Assembly (NCBI GenBank): GCA_029934555.1
Contig: JAOZMA010000038.1
Coordinates: forward strand, 1-12,592
Origin: Acidimicrobiia bacterium
Lineage (GTDB): Bacteria; Actinomycetota; Acidimicrobiia; Spongiisociales; UBA5794
Direction: 5' to 3'
DNA length: 12,592 nucleotides
Part shown: positions 7,105 through 12,592 of the stretch, in pieces
How the letters are laid out: each line of letters opens with the position of its first letter
Numbering within the stretch: the first letter of the stretch is position 1
Notes under the pieces: generated by a model
What the model saw: the letters and a program-made list of their open reading frames with translations, nothing else
What the model was told of the DNA's origin: nothing
The model's database searches: none
Made by a program: the position numbers and the translations under genes

Positions 7105-7269
7105 TCAGGTCACGTAGGTGATGATGAGGAGGGCGATGATGATGAGGGCCGCATATCCGGCGTACTTCTTGACGAGGGCGAAGATGTGCTGACGTTTGGC
7201 GACCTTCGCCTCGGCAGCTTGCTTCTCGGCCCGGTTCGCCCGTTGACGGTCTCTCTTGTCGGTTGCCAT
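7105..7269 (-). CDS. Small single-pass membrane protein of unknown function
   Basis: A 54-residue protein. Residues 1-27 are strongly charged and predicted helical (DKRDRQRANRAEKQAAEAK). A hydrophobic segment at about 37-52 (AGYAALIIIALLIITYV) ends almost at the C-terminus, suggesting a tail-anchored membrane helix with a basic cytoplasmic part. I do not recognise the family. The ATG at 7269 is favoured by composition. Upstream TAGCCT (7277-7282) sits seven bases before it, fitting a leaderless start. A longer frame to 7539 runs through the repeat region and lacks protein character. The PHP gene follows after 3-4 bases, so the two are probably cotranscribed. Confidence 0.7.
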   Translation of the reverse strand: MATDKRDRQRANRAEKQAAEAKVAKRQHIFALVKKYAGYAALIIIALLIITYVT

Positions 7270-7366
7270 GTCAGGAAGGCTACCGGACCTGCCAACCGAC
7301 CGAAACCGGCTGTTCGGATTTGGGCGGGGTGTGATGAAGGGATCGGTAGTGAGGCGGGTGGGGTTC

Positions 7367-7410
7367 CGGAACGTAGTACGTAGTACGAATGACGTAGTAC
7401 GACTCGCAGG
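7367..7410 (+). repeat. Dispersed heptad repeat, copy B
   Basis: This matches copy A (17-60, opposite strand) at 40 of 44 positions. In 7-base units from 7373 it reads GTAGTAC, GTAGTAC, GAATGAC, GTAGTAC, GACTCGC. GTAGTAC differs by one base from the GTAGTCC unit near 12524. Confidence 0.88.
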
Positions 7411-7524
7411 CTTCGTCGATGGGGAGTCCGCTCGGGTTCTACGCGAACACGTTGAGAAGCTCAGAGCGTCAGTCACGAGCCTCGAGGTGCGGATGACTCC
7501 CCGTGTGGTGTGCTCTGATCTCGG

Positions 7525-7566
7525 GTCGTACTTCGCCATACGTCATACGGACTACTGCCTGCTATC
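7525..7566 (+). repeat. Dispersed heptad repeat, copy C (inverted relative to B)
   Basis: In 7-base units this reads GTCGTAC, TTCGCCA, TACGTCA, TACGGAC, TACTGCC, TGCTATC. GTCGTAC and TACGTCA also occur in the plus-strand reading of copy A, and TACGGAC is the unit of the array at 1933-1988. It is therefore a mixed, partly decayed member of the same family, facing copy B. Confidence 0.75.
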
Positions 7567-7606
7567 TGCCCGGTCCCCATCCGACCCCGCTCTCTTGATC
7601 GGTCGT

Positions 7607-8323
7607 CTACTCGTTGATGGCGATGCCGTTGAAGTAGATCGTTTCGAGGGGAGTGCTCGCTACCGGATCGGGGCTCACCGGCGACACCCCGAGCGGGACT
7701 TCCTGGAGACGGTCGAGAACGTCGAAGCCGTCCACAACGCGACCGAAGATCGCGAACTGCGGGGGTAGCTCTGTGTCCTCGACCACGATGAAGAATTGAC
7801 TGCCTGTGGTTCCGGGTCCGGCGTTCGCCATTGCGAGTACTCCGCGGTCGTAGCCCACGCCGGGTGGTGGGAACTCGTCGGGGATGGTGTACCCGGGTCC
7901 GCCGGTGCCGGTCGCCGTCGGGTCACCACCCTGAGCTACGAAGCCGGGGATGACCCTGTGGAACACCGTGCCATCGAAGTAGCCCTCCGTGGCAAGGAAC
8001 ACGAACGAGTTGACCGTCTCGGGAGCGATCGCCGGCTCGAGTTCGATCTCGAGGTCGCCGCACGAGGTCGACATGGTGATGTGTACGGGCGTCGACGGGT
8101 CGAGCCCCATGTCGTCGGGTGCTTCGAACTGCATCGGAGTGAGGGGTTCGGGCGCTTCGGCTCCGCACGCGGTCGGCTGCTCCCGAAACTGCTCGTAGGT
8201 GCTCGGGACGATTTCAAGAGGAACGTTGGGCACCGTGGTGGTCGTCGCGGGCTCGGAACCGCTGCATGAGGCAAGGACGAGTGCAGCGGCAACGGCCGTC
8301 GTGACAAGGAAGAGACGCTTCAT
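7607..8323 (-). CDS. Lipoprotein cyclophilin-type peptidyl-prolyl cis-trans isomerase
   Basis: A 238-residue exported protein. Residues 1-19 are a lipoprotein signal (MKRLFLV then a hydrophobic core) with lipobox VLASC and Cys20 as the lipidated residue. A threonine/proline-rich linker follows to about 80. The cyclophilin domain spans about 81-238, with FHRVIPGFVAQGGDP (121-135), GTGGPGY, GVLAMANAGPGTTGSQFFI (161-179) and FGRVVDGFDVLDRL. The catalytic Arg123 and the Gln131 and Gln176 positions are kept. It should catalyse prolyl isomerisation of exported proteins at the outer face of the membrane. I chose the ATG at 8323 because it begins the signal peptide directly; one seven codons upstream would put extra residues before it. 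TAGCCT at 8331-8336 lies seven bases upstream, so the transcript is probably leaderless. It is divergent from lysC. Confidence 0.94.
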   Translation of the reverse strand: MKRLFLVTTAVAAALVLASCSGSEPATTTTVPNVPLEIVPSTYEQFREQPTACGAEAPEPLTPMQFEAPDDMGLDPSTPVHITMSTSCGDLEIELEPAIAPETVNSFVFLATEGYFDGTVFHRVIPGFVAQGGDPTATGTGGPGYTIPDEFPPPGVGYDRGVLAMANAGPGTTGSQFFIVVEDTELPPQFAIFGRVVDGFDVLDRLQEVPLGVSPVSPDPVASTPLETIYFNGIAINE

Positions 8324-8453
8324 CGGCAGCAGGCTACGCCCCACCCCCGCGTACCCAGGGTTGCAGTCCCCGCCGGCGGCGCAGCCAGCCCGCGGAATGG
8401 AGCTGCGACCCGAACGCTGCTCATCGGGGGAGGCCTCCTACACTTCGCGAGAT
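8324..8453. promoter_or_regulatory. Divergent promoter region between cyclophilin and lysC
   Basis: On the minus strand TAGCCT (8331-8336) is seven bases from the cyclophilin ATG. On the plus strand TACACT (8439-8444), a good -10 match, is nine bases from the lysC ATG, leaving room for a 5' leader of only a few bases. There is no space for a lysine riboswitch between TACACT and lysC, so control of lysC is more likely at the enzyme or promoter level. Confidence 0.55.
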
Positions 8454-9668
8454 ATGCCACTCGTAGTTCAGAAGTTCGGGGGGACGTCCCTCGCCGACGC
8501 CGACCGGATACGCAACGTTGCTTGCCGCGTGGTCGAGACCTACCGCTCCGGGAACAATGTCGTGGTTGTTGTCTCGGCCATGGGGAACTCCACCGACGAC
8601 CTGGTCGATCTCGCCACTCAGATCGCTGACAACCCGCACCCCCGCGAGATGGACATGCTCTTGACCGCCGGTGAGCGGATCTCGATGGCTCTCGTTGCGA
8701 TGGCGATCGAGGCCCACGGCGTGCCGGCGGTCAGTTTCACGGGATCCCAGGCGGGGATCTTGACCACGGCCGACCACGGGCGAGCTGAGATCCTCGACAT
8801 CCGGGCGTTCCGTGTGCAGGAGAGTCTGGATGAAGGAAAGGTGGCGATCGTCGCAGGATTCCAGGGTGTCAGCCCCGACTCCAAAGATGTGACAACCCTC
8901 GGTCGCGGGGGTTCGGATGCGACGGCTGTCGCGTTGGCCGCATCGCTCGGCGCCGATCTTTGTGAGATATACACCGACGTCGACGGCGTGTTCACCGCTG
9001 ATCCCAGGGTCGAGCCGACAGCATGGAAGCTCGACGAGGTGACGTTCGAGGAGATGCTCGAACTCGCCAATGCCGGTGCCGGCGTTCTCATGCCGAGAAG
9101 CGTCGAGTTCGGCATCCGCTACAACATTCCCATCCACGTTCGATCTTCGTTCCACAACGAAAAAGGCACGTGGGTCAAGGAGGAGACGATGGAAGAACCG
9201 ATCATTCGAGGTATTGCTCACGACGACTCGGGAGCGAAGCTGACCGTACATGGCGTCCCCGATCAGCCCGGGATCGCCGCGGCCGTCTTCGAGCCGATGG
9301 GAGCCGCCGGGGTCAATGTTGACATGATCGTCCAGAACGTCTCGAGCCAGGGTGTTACCGACATCTCGTTCACCGTCCCCGCATCATCGGCAGACGCGGC
9401 AGTCGAGGTCGCCGAACGGGTGGCGGACGAGATCGGGGCGACCGGGGTGGACCTTGACAGGGACATCTCGAAGATCACGGTCGTCGGTGCCGGGATGAAG
9501 TCGGAATCAGGCGTTGCCGCCGAGATGTTCAGGGTTCTGTCCGGATCGGGTGTCAACATCGAGATGATCTCAACATCGACTATCCGCATCAGCTGCATCA
9601 TTCGCAGCGAGGACACGCAGACGGCAATCGAAGCGCTCCACCGGGAGCTCATCGGAGATCGGTCATGA
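8454..9668 (+). CDS. lysC: Aspartate kinase (alpha subunit)
   Basis: A 404-residue aspartokinase, phosphorylating aspartate as the first step to lysine, threonine, methionine and diaminopimelate. The kinase domain (1-240) has VQKFGGTS (5-12), VVVSAMGNSTDDL (38-50), GERIS (73-77), TTLGRGGSDATAVALAA (147-163) and YTDVDGVFTADPR (173-185). Two ACT domains follow (about 262-335 and 341-400), with PGIAAAVF, VDMIVQNVSS, TDISFTV, VGAGMKSESGVAAEMF and VNIEMISTSTIRIS. The layout is very close to Corynebacterium LysC, which is inhibited jointly by lysine and threonine at the first ACT; the QNVSS effector region is intact. The ATG at 8454 begins the typical VVQKFGG strand; the frame is open upstream but that part has no family match. 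Stop and asd start overlap as ATGA. An internal start makes a second product. Confidence 0.97.
   Translation: MPLVVQKFGGTSLADADRIRNVACRVVETYRSGNNVVVVVSAMGNSTDDLVDLATQIADNPHPREMDMLLTAGERISMALVAMAIEAHGVPAVSFTGSQAGILTTADHGRAEILDIRAFRVQESLDEGKVAIVAGFQGVSPDSKDVTTLGRGGSDATAVALAASLGADLCEIYTDVDGVFTADPRVEPTAWKLDEVTFEEMLELANAGAGVLMPRSVEFGIRYNIPIHVRSSFHNEKGTWVKEETMEEPIIRGIAHDDSGAKLTVHGVPDQPGIAAAVFEPMGAAGVNVDMIVQNVSSQGVTDISFTVPASSADAAVEVAERVADEIGATGVDLDRDISKITVVGAGMKSESGVAAEMFRVLSGSGVNIEMISTSTIRISCIIRSEDTQTAIEALHRELIGDRS
9189..9668 (+). CDS. lysC: Aspartate kinase beta (regulatory) subunit from an internal start
   Basis: In frame at codon 246 of lysC is an ATG preceded by AAGGAGG (9177-9183) with a 5-base spacer, a far better ribosome binding site than the main start has. 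The product would be 159 residues holding only the two ACT domains and starting MEEPIIRGIA. Corynebacterium glutamicum lysC has a matching internal start at about codon 250, also beginning MEE, and forms an alpha2beta2 enzyme; Bacillus aspartokinase II does likewise. The internal start is seen in the sequence, while production of the subunit is inferred from the family. Confidence 0.8.
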   Translation: MEEPIIRGIAHDDSGAKLTVHGVPDQPGIAAAVFEPMGAAGVNVDMIVQNVSSQGVTDISFTVPASSADAAVEVAERVADEIGATGVDLDRDISKITVVGAGMKSESGVAAEMFRVLSGSGVNIEMISTSTIRISCIIRSEDTQTAIEALHRELIGDRS

Positions 9669-10696
9669 AACGATTCGCCAACCCGACCGTTGCCGTCGTG
9701 GGTGCGACGGGCGTGGTCGGGCAAACGATGCAATCCATCCTCGCCGAACGCGACTACCCGATCAAAACTCTTCGTCTTCTCGCTTCGTCGCGATCCGCCG
9801 GAACCGTTGTTGAAACCCCGTGGGGATCGATAGCAGTGGAAGATCTGGCCGAGGCCGATCCATCGGGGATCGACGTCGCCCTCTTCTCCGCCGGAGGCAG
9901 TCGCTCCAAGGAGTACGCGCCCCGATTCGCCGCCGCAGGCGCGACCGTGATCGACAACTCCTCTGCTTTTCGCAGGGACCCGGACGTACCGCTTGTCGTG
10001 GCCCAGGTCAACGACGACGCCATCGAAGGACATCGAGGGATCGTCGCGAATCCCAACTGCACCACGATGGCGCTGATGATGGCGGCAGGGCCACTGCACC
10101 GGGCGGCAGGTATCGATCGCATGGTCGCGATGTCATACCAGGCGACATCAGGTTCGGGTCAGAGCGGTATCGCCACCCTTGAACGGGAGAACGCCTGGTT
10201 CGAGCAGGATCGAGATGCCCTCCGTCTCGGCGGCTGGGAGGAACCCGGGGGAGATCTCTACCAACGACCGATCGGATACAACGTCCTTCCGATGGCTGGA
10301 TCGATCACCGAGCAGGGCTACACCGATGAGGAGTGGAAACTCGTCCACGAGACGAGGAAGATCCTCGACGCTCCCAGCATCCGGGTCGAACCCACGTGTG
10401 TGCGCGTCCCCACGGTGGTTGGTCACGGCATCGCCGCCACGATGTTCTTCGACCGGCCGGTCTCGCTCGAAGAGGCGAAGGACGTGCTGGCGACCGCTCC
10501 CGGCACACAGCTATGGTCGGATGACAACGTTCCAACGCCCCTGGACTCCGCCGGGATCGATGATGCGCTCATCGGCCGTGTCCGAGAGACCATCGGCGAG
10601 AGCGGCGGCATCAGCCTGTGGGTCGTTGCCGATAATCTGCGCAAGGGAGCGGCATTGAACGCCGTTCAACTCGCGGAACTGCTGCTCGATAGGTAG
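9665..10696 (+). CDS. asd: Aspartate-semialdehyde dehydrogenase
   Basis: A 343-residue enzyme reducing aspartyl phosphate with NADPH to aspartate semialdehyde, the second step of the aspartate pathway and the direct follow-on of lysC. The nucleotide-binding motif is VVGATGVVGQTM (11-22). The catalytic nucleophile is Cys132 in NPNCTTMALM. SYQATSGSGQSGI (157-169) and RVPTVVGHG (247-255, probable catalytic His254) complete the active site. Length is normal. Its ATG overlaps the lysC stop by four bases, and GGAG at 9654-9657 lies seven bases upstream, so coupled translation is expected. A hairpin 15 bases after the stop probably ends the transcript. Confidence 0.97.
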   Translation: MKRFANPTVAVVGATGVVGQTMQSILAERDYPIKTLRLLASSRSAGTVVETPWGSIAVEDLAEADPSGIDVALFSAGGSRSKEYAPRFAAAGATVIDNSSAFRRDPDVPLVVAQVNDDAIEGHRGIVANPNCTTMALMMAAGPLHRAAGIDRMVAMSYQATSGSGQSGIATLERENAWFEQDRDALRLGGWEEPGGDLYQRPIGYNVLPMAGSITEQGYTDEEWKLVHETRKILDAPSIRVEPTCVRVPTVVGHGIAATMFFDRPVSLEEAKDVLATAPGTQLWSDDNVPTPLDSAGIDDALIGRVRETIGESGGISLWVVADNLRKGAALNAVQLAELLLDR

Positions 10697-10707
10697 CCAG
10701 GGAATGA

Positions 10708-10736
10708 CGAAACCCCGCCACGAGGGCGGGGTCTCG
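10708..10736. terminator. Hairpin terminator shared by asd (+) and tRNA-Pro (-)
   Basis: ACCCCGCC (10712-10719) pairs perfectly with GGCGGGGT (10725-10732) around a 5-base loop, and three more pairs form outside one mismatch. A short T run follows on the minus-strand side (GGGGTTTCG) and none on the plus side. It lies between the convergent asd and tRNA genes, so it can serve both; it looks stronger for the tRNA. Confidence 0.75.
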
Positions 10737-10741
10737 ATGAG

Positions 10742-10815
10742 TCGGGACGGCCGGATTTGAACCGGCGACCTCATCGTCCCGAACGATGCGCGCTACCAAG
10801 CTGCGCTACGTCCCG
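10742..10815 (-). tRNA. tRNA-Pro (anticodon CGG)
   Basis: A 74-base cloverleaf: acceptor CGGGACG paired with CGTCCCG, D arm GCGC/GCGC with loop AGCTTGGTA, anticodon stem CATCG/CGATG with loop TTCGGGA, variable AGGTC, and T arm GCCGG-TTCAAAT-CCGGC. The anticodon CGG (10779-10781) reads CCG proline codons. The discriminator is A and CCA is not encoded (CTC follows), so it must be added enzymatically. Confidence 0.97.
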
Positions 10816-10824
10816 AATGCGAGG

Positions 10825-10830
10825 ATTGTA
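10825..10830 (-). promoter_or_regulatory. -10 box of tRNA-Pro
   Basis: TACAAT on the minus strand lies nine bases before the mature tRNA 5' end, implying a leader of about three bases. It is the best -10 match in the window. No clear -35 is seen at the usual distance. It falls between the CBS-protein stop and the tRNA, so the tRNA has its own promoter. Confidence 0.7.
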
Positions 10831-10862
10831 CCCCTCTTCGCGTCCTGGCGCTCAGGCGCACC

Positions 10863-12110
10863 TCAGCCGATTGAGACATCGATTCGGTCGACCCGGTTCC
10901 TGTCCATTTCGAGCACCATGAGCTGAACCCCGTCGAGCCGAACGGTGTCCCCCTCGTGCGGCACGTGCCCGGCAACAGCCATGAAGAGACCGGCAACGGT
11001 GCTGTATGGTCCTTCGGGCATCGGATGGCCGATCTCGGAGGCGAGATCCTCGATAGGAAGTCGGCCGTCGGCGACCCAATGTGCCGGGCCGACCCTGACG
11101 ATCGACGGCAGGCCGGGGTCGTATTCGTCCTGGAGCTCTCCAACGAGTTCAGCCAGGAGGTCTTTGGCTGTGATGACACCTTCGATGCCGCCGTGTTCAT
11201 CGACGACGCACGCGAGAGCGAACTTCCGTTCTCTCATCTCAGTCAACGTATCAAGGATCGTGGCGGTCTCCGGTATGAAGTGCGGGTGGTGAAGAAGGTT
11301 CGCTATGTGGCCGGGAGAGGTCCCATCAGTTCGCTGGAGGAGGTCCTTCACGAACAGGATCCCAACGAGGTCGTCGAGATCACCCCGAGTCACCGGGTAT
11401 CGGGAATGGCCGGTTGCAGCGACCGCCACCCGGACCTCATCCATCGAGACCGGAACGGTGAGCGTCACGATGTCGACCCGTGGAGTCATCACATCGCGCA
11501 CCGGACGATCAGCGAGATCGAAGAGAGCATCGATGATCTCGCGCTCTACCTCTTCGATCTGGCCGTCACGGTGACCGAGCTCCGCAAGCGCCCGAATGTC
11601 GGCATCGGTGACGGCGTCCCCGTCTCCGCGTACCGGGATTCGCAGAAGGCGAAGAATCCCGCGGGTGATCGCTCCGAAGAACGCGGCAACGGGGGAGAGG
11701 AACCGGGAGAGCTGCCAGATCGCAGGAGCAACCGCCAGAGAGAAGCGTTCCGGGTATCGAGTAGCGAGTGTCTTCGGTGTGATCTCCCCGAACACGAGAA
11801 TCACGGCGGTGACAGCTGCCGTTGCGAGCCACGGTCCCCATGTTTCGCCGACGAGGCCGATGAAGAGCGTCGTCGCGACTGCTGCAGCGAGAACGTTGAC
11901 GACGTTGTTGGCGACCAGCAGCGTTGACAGCATCCGCTCGGGGTTGGCGAGCAACTGCTCCACGCGTTGACCTGCCTTGCTCTCCGTGGCGAGTCGGTGA
12001 ACGCGTTCCTTCGAGATCCCGATGAGGGCCGTCTCAGAGCCCGAGAAGAAGCCGGATGCGACCGTGCAGACAGCGAGGATGACGAGGTAGATCGCCTGTT
12101 CAGATGTCAC
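10863..12110 (-). CDS. CNNM/CBS/CorC-domain membrane protein (hemolysin-C-like, possible Mg2+ transporter)
   Basis: A 415-residue protein with a GTG start. Residues 1-190 are a CNNM (DUF21) membrane domain with several hydrophobic spans, the SGSETAL motif (23-29) and FGEITPKTLA (107-116). Two CBS modules follow (about 203-262, starting DVMTPR, and 270-330), then a CorC_HlyC domain (about 335-413). Relatives such as bacterial CNNM/CorC proteins move Mg2+ or protect against cation stress, with ATP-Mg binding at the CBS pair; older names calling them hemolysins are misleading. All domains appear intact at normal length. It starts 46 bases after the response regulator stop, with no visible ribosome binding site or -10 box, so cotranscription with that gene is likely. 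Whether it transports Mg2+ is not decided by sequence. Confidence 0.93.
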   Translation of the reverse strand: MTSEQAIYLVILAVCTVASGFFSGSETALIGISKERVHRLATESKAGQRVEQLLANPERMLSTLLVANNVVNVLAAAVATTLFIGLVGETWGPWLATAAVTAVILVFGEITPKTLATRYPERFSLAVAPAIWQLSRFLSPVAAFFGAITRGILRLLRIPVRGDGDAVTDADIRALAELGHRDGQIEEVEREIIDALFDLADRPVRDVMTPRVDIVTLTVPVSMDEVRVAVAATGHSRYPVTRGDLDDLVGILFVKDLLQRTDGTSPGHIANLLHHPHFIPETATILDTLTEMRERKFALACVVDEHGGIEGVITAKDLLAELVGELQDEYDPGLPSIVRVGPAHWVADGRLPIEDLASEIGHPMPEGPYSTVAGLFMAVAGHVPHEGDTVRLDGVQLMVLEMDRNRVDRIDVSIG

Positions 12111-12156
12111 GGTCGATACTCAGACGAGTTGGGTCTTGGAAGTTCCGAGCGTTCCG

Positions 12157-12513
12157 TCACGCCGCTCCGGTGACGTCGGCAACAGTAGATCTCAGGGCCG
12201 AAGCCGTGAACGGCTTCGTGATCCAGGCGGTCGCTCCGGATCGCCCGGCGAGGAACGTGTCCGCTTCTCGATCGAGGAGGATGATGACGGGGACGGGATG
12301 CTCGCTATCGCGAATCGACCGCGTCACGGCCATGCCCCCCATGGAAGAGACCTGGAGATCGACGATCACTGCATCGACGGACTCGGCGGTTGCCGTGGTT
12401 GCAGCAGTGGCAGGGTCGTCGTGGTCGATCAGTTCGTTCGCTCCGATGCTCAGAGCGGCATGGACCTCGTTTCGAACCCACGGTTCGTCGGTTACGACCA
12501 GTACGCGTGACAT
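12157..12513 (-). CDS. Single-domain response regulator (receiver only), atypical switch residue
   Basis: A 118-residue stand-alone receiver domain with no output domain, like CheY/Spo0F types. Visible are the acidic pair Asp9-Glu10 (VVTDEPWVR), phospho-acceptor Asp52 (AVIVDLQVSSMGG) and Lys100-Pro101 (ITKPF). The usual Thr/Ser after the fourth strand (LTA in typical receivers) is replaced: the segment reads VPVIILLDRE, placing Leu at that position. That residue helps relay phosphorylation, so signalling may be unusual. The ATG at 12513 begins the first beta strand directly. TACTCT (12521-12526) lies seven bases upstream, immediately beside a heptad array. It is upstream of the CBS protein in the same direction. 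A partner could be the kinase at 4904-6202, but nothing links them beyond being in the same window. Confidence 0.88.
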   Translation of the reverse strand: MSRVLVVTDEPWVRNEVHAALSIGANELIDHDDPATAATTATAESVDAVIVDLQVSSMGGMAVTRSIRDSEHPVPVIILLDREADTFLAGRSGATAWITKPFTASALRSTVADVTGAA

Positions 12514-12520
12514 GGGGGAA

Positions 12521-12526
12521 AGAGTA
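12521..12526 (-). promoter_or_regulatory. Candidate -10 box of response regulator, joined to repeat array
   Basis: TACTCT on the minus strand is separated from the ATG by seven bases (TTCCCCC), the spacing seen at other leaderless-looking starts here. Its TAC is the end of a GGACTAC repeat unit, so the array supplies part of the box and all of the DNA where a -35 would sit. Confidence 0.45.
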
Positions 12527-12591
12527 GTCCGTAGTCCGTAGTCCGTAGTCCGTATGTGAGGGACGGAAGAAGCTGCGAGCTGCGAGCTACC
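12524..12591 (+). repeat. Heptad repeat array, copy D, running to the window end
   Basis: Four perfect GTAGTCC units (12524-12551) are the reverse complement of the TACGGAC array at 1933-1988. Still in 7-base phase come three degenerate units and then CTGCGAG, CTGCGAG, CTACCA. The last group resembles GCTATGA/GCCATGA at 1898-1911 in the same orientation. The array is probably cut by the window edge. Confidence 0.85.
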
Positions 12592-12592
12592 A

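Larger units (their letters stand above)
7270..7606. other. Gene-free stretch holding an inverted pair of heptad elements
   Basis: No convincing gene lies in these 337 bases between the cyclophilin stop and the start of the small membrane protein. Bases 7277-7282 hold the candidate -10 box of the small protein. Bases 7367-7410 and 7525-7566 hold two heptad elements in opposite orientation, 114 bases apart. The intervening DNA shows a faint further inverted similarity, with a GGGGAGTC in the left half and, read on the minus strand, a GGGGAGTC in the right half. The whole could fold back on itself in RNA. No terminal direct repeats or transposase are visible. Confidence 0.6.

Noticed and set aside
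7105..7539. 144-residue version of the small membrane protein
   Set aside because: The extra N-terminal part is translated repeat and spacer DNA; the ATG at 7269 fits composition and the TANNNT spacing.
8199..8453. Upstream extension of lysC
   Set aside because: It overlaps the divergent cyclophilin gene and adds residues without family match before the usual VVQKFGG start.
8345..8453. Lysine riboswitch upstream of lysC
   Set aside because: The candidate -10 box is only nine bases before the start, leaving no room for a leader, and no riboswitch core is recognisable.
10956..11927. 323-residue plus-strand frame over the CBS protein
   Set aside because: It is antisense to a gene with intact CNNM, CBS and CorC domains and shows no recognisable protein pattern.

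Overview
The window looks like chromosomal DNA from a high-GC actinobacterium, probably in or near Acidimicrobiia (inference only). The basis is the GC-rich base use, GTG and TTG starts, a DUF222 protein, an acyl-CoA carboxylase epsilon-like subunit beside methylmalonyl-CoA epimerase, a corynebacterial-type aspartokinase, a tRNA-Pro(CGG) without encoded CCA, and several genes that appear leaderless. Almost all of it is housekeeping. No phage, plasmid, CRISPR, transposase or defence system is visible.

Layout, left to right. (1) 1-613: a truncated DUF222 gene on the minus strand whose 3' end runs into a short repeat. (2) 763-1911 (+): a glycosyltransferase with a DUF3524 N-terminal domain, resembling the eukaryotic tRNA-queuosine mannosyltransferase (GTDC1/QTMAN). 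It runs into a striking array of 7-base repeats. (3) 2015-4894 (-): a tight operon of methylmalonyl-CoA epimerase, an ACC-epsilon-like small protein, a thiolase and class II fructose-1,6-bisphosphatase (glpX), linking propionyl/acetyl-CoA metabolism with gluconeogenesis. (4) 4904-7269 (-): a 54-residue membrane protein, a PHP-domain phosphatase/nuclease and a multi-pass membrane histidine kinase. (5) 7270-7606: a gene-free stretch holding two inverted copies of the repeat family. (6) 7607-8323 (-): a lipoprotein cyclophilin, divergent from (7) lysC-asd (8454-10696, +), the first two steps of the aspartate pathway, with an internal start for the aspartokinase beta subunit. (8) 10742-10815 (-): tRNA-Pro, facing asd across a shared hairpin. 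(9) 10863-12513 (-): a single-domain response regulator followed by a CNNM/CBS/CorC membrane protein. (10) A further heptad array from 12524 to the window end.

Two patterns recur. First, genes that probably begin transcription units tend to have a TANNNT box 6-9 bases before the start codon and no Shine-Dalgarno sequence, while genes inside operons tend to have a good Shine-Dalgarno sequence or an overlapping stop/start. Second, short repeats at four places (17-60, 1870-1995, 7367-7566, 12524-12591) are all built of 7-base units and share unit families in both orientations. The heptad family and the bacterial QTMAN-like gene are the best leads. I see no clearly new multi-gene system.
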